This document shows positions 29,133 through 29,234 of a DNA stretch of 29,234 nucleotides, piece after piece. The stretch is from NCBI RefSeq assembly GCF_000192795.1, contig NW_007360664.1:1-29234 (forward strand), written 5' to 3'. How positions within the stretch are numbered: the first letter of the stretch is position 1; each line of letters starts with the position of its first letter. The notes under the pieces are model-generated. The model searched no databases. It saw nothing but the letters and a program-made list of their open reading frames with translations, and was not told the DNA's origin. The position numbers were made by a program, and so were the translations under genes. The DNA is from Vavraia culicis subsp. floridensis. Its lineage: Eukaryota; Microsporidia; Pleistophoridae.

Positions 29133-29234
29133 TGTAGTTTTAGTTTTTTTGTTAAGTGCCTATTTGTGCCAGCAAGCAAGTTTCTTGTCAAGATCGACTC
29201 TATCAATGTGTTCTTTCGGATGTGCTAAAATTCA

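Noticed and set aside
1..29234. tRNA, rRNA, CRISPR or transposase genes
   Set aside because: I looked for T-loop words, array-like spaced repeats and transposase motifs on both strands and found none I could support by eye.

Overview
The window looks like a piece of a microsporidian (intracellular, fungus-related parasite) nuclear genome. Four observations support this. Introns are only 21-25 nt, with 5' GTAAGT and a TCTAAT/TTAAT branch-like box fused to the 3' end. Most start codons have a CCC(C) or GGG block within about 0-12 nt upstream. Core eukaryotic proteins are shortened (BUD31, GAR1 without Gly-Arg tails, a 189-residue ICMT). AATAAA overlaps or closely follows several stop codons. 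Intergenic spacers are long (0.3-2.3 kb), so this is not one of the ultra-compact genomes. I could not run a search, so genus is not assigned.

Layout. At 1.4-4.8 kb on + is a large AGC kinase with coiled coils and a C1 domain (Rho-kinase/MRCK-like). At 5.4-5.8 kb is GAR1, the H/ACA snoRNP core protein, followed by a short tandem repeat. From 7.4 to 16.4 kb lie four diverged tandem paralogues of a multi-pass membrane protein, all on +. Each appears as two broken open frames plus a lost tail unless three tiny introns are removed; the restored proteins are 271-279 residues. At 17.7-19.0 kb (+) is a saccharopine-dehydrogenase-like oxidoreductase. On - follow isoprenylcysteine methyltransferase (19.3-19.9) and BUD31 (20.4-20.7). 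On + is a lysine-rich unknown protein (21.4-22.2), then a 7 x 33-bp minisatellite. On - are a CCCH zinc-finger protein, a secretory TPR/J-domain protein with a degenerate HPD motif, and a possible small single-pass membrane protein. On + at 28.1-29.1 kb is a multi-pass membrane protein with a basic tail carrying an AT-hook-like GRP motif.

The most unusual part is the four-gene array. Intron positions are identical in all four copies. Introns 1 and 2 flank an 11-nt microexon encoding E-A/V-N-K/R. Exon 3 is exactly 269 nt in every copy. The protein frame implies that intron 3 in all four genes, and intron 2 in the first gene, end in TG or CG rather than AG. Retention of intron 1 or 3 gives an almost immediate stop, so unspliced mRNA would encode truncated membrane proteins. 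BUD31, a spliceosome component, is encoded nearby, consistent with active splicing.

Promoters look simple: a TATA-like box about 28-35 nt before the ATG is seen for the four paralogues, the lysine-rich gene and the CCCH gene. In several other genes a C-block sits right at the ATG. Both arrangements imply very short 5' UTRs.
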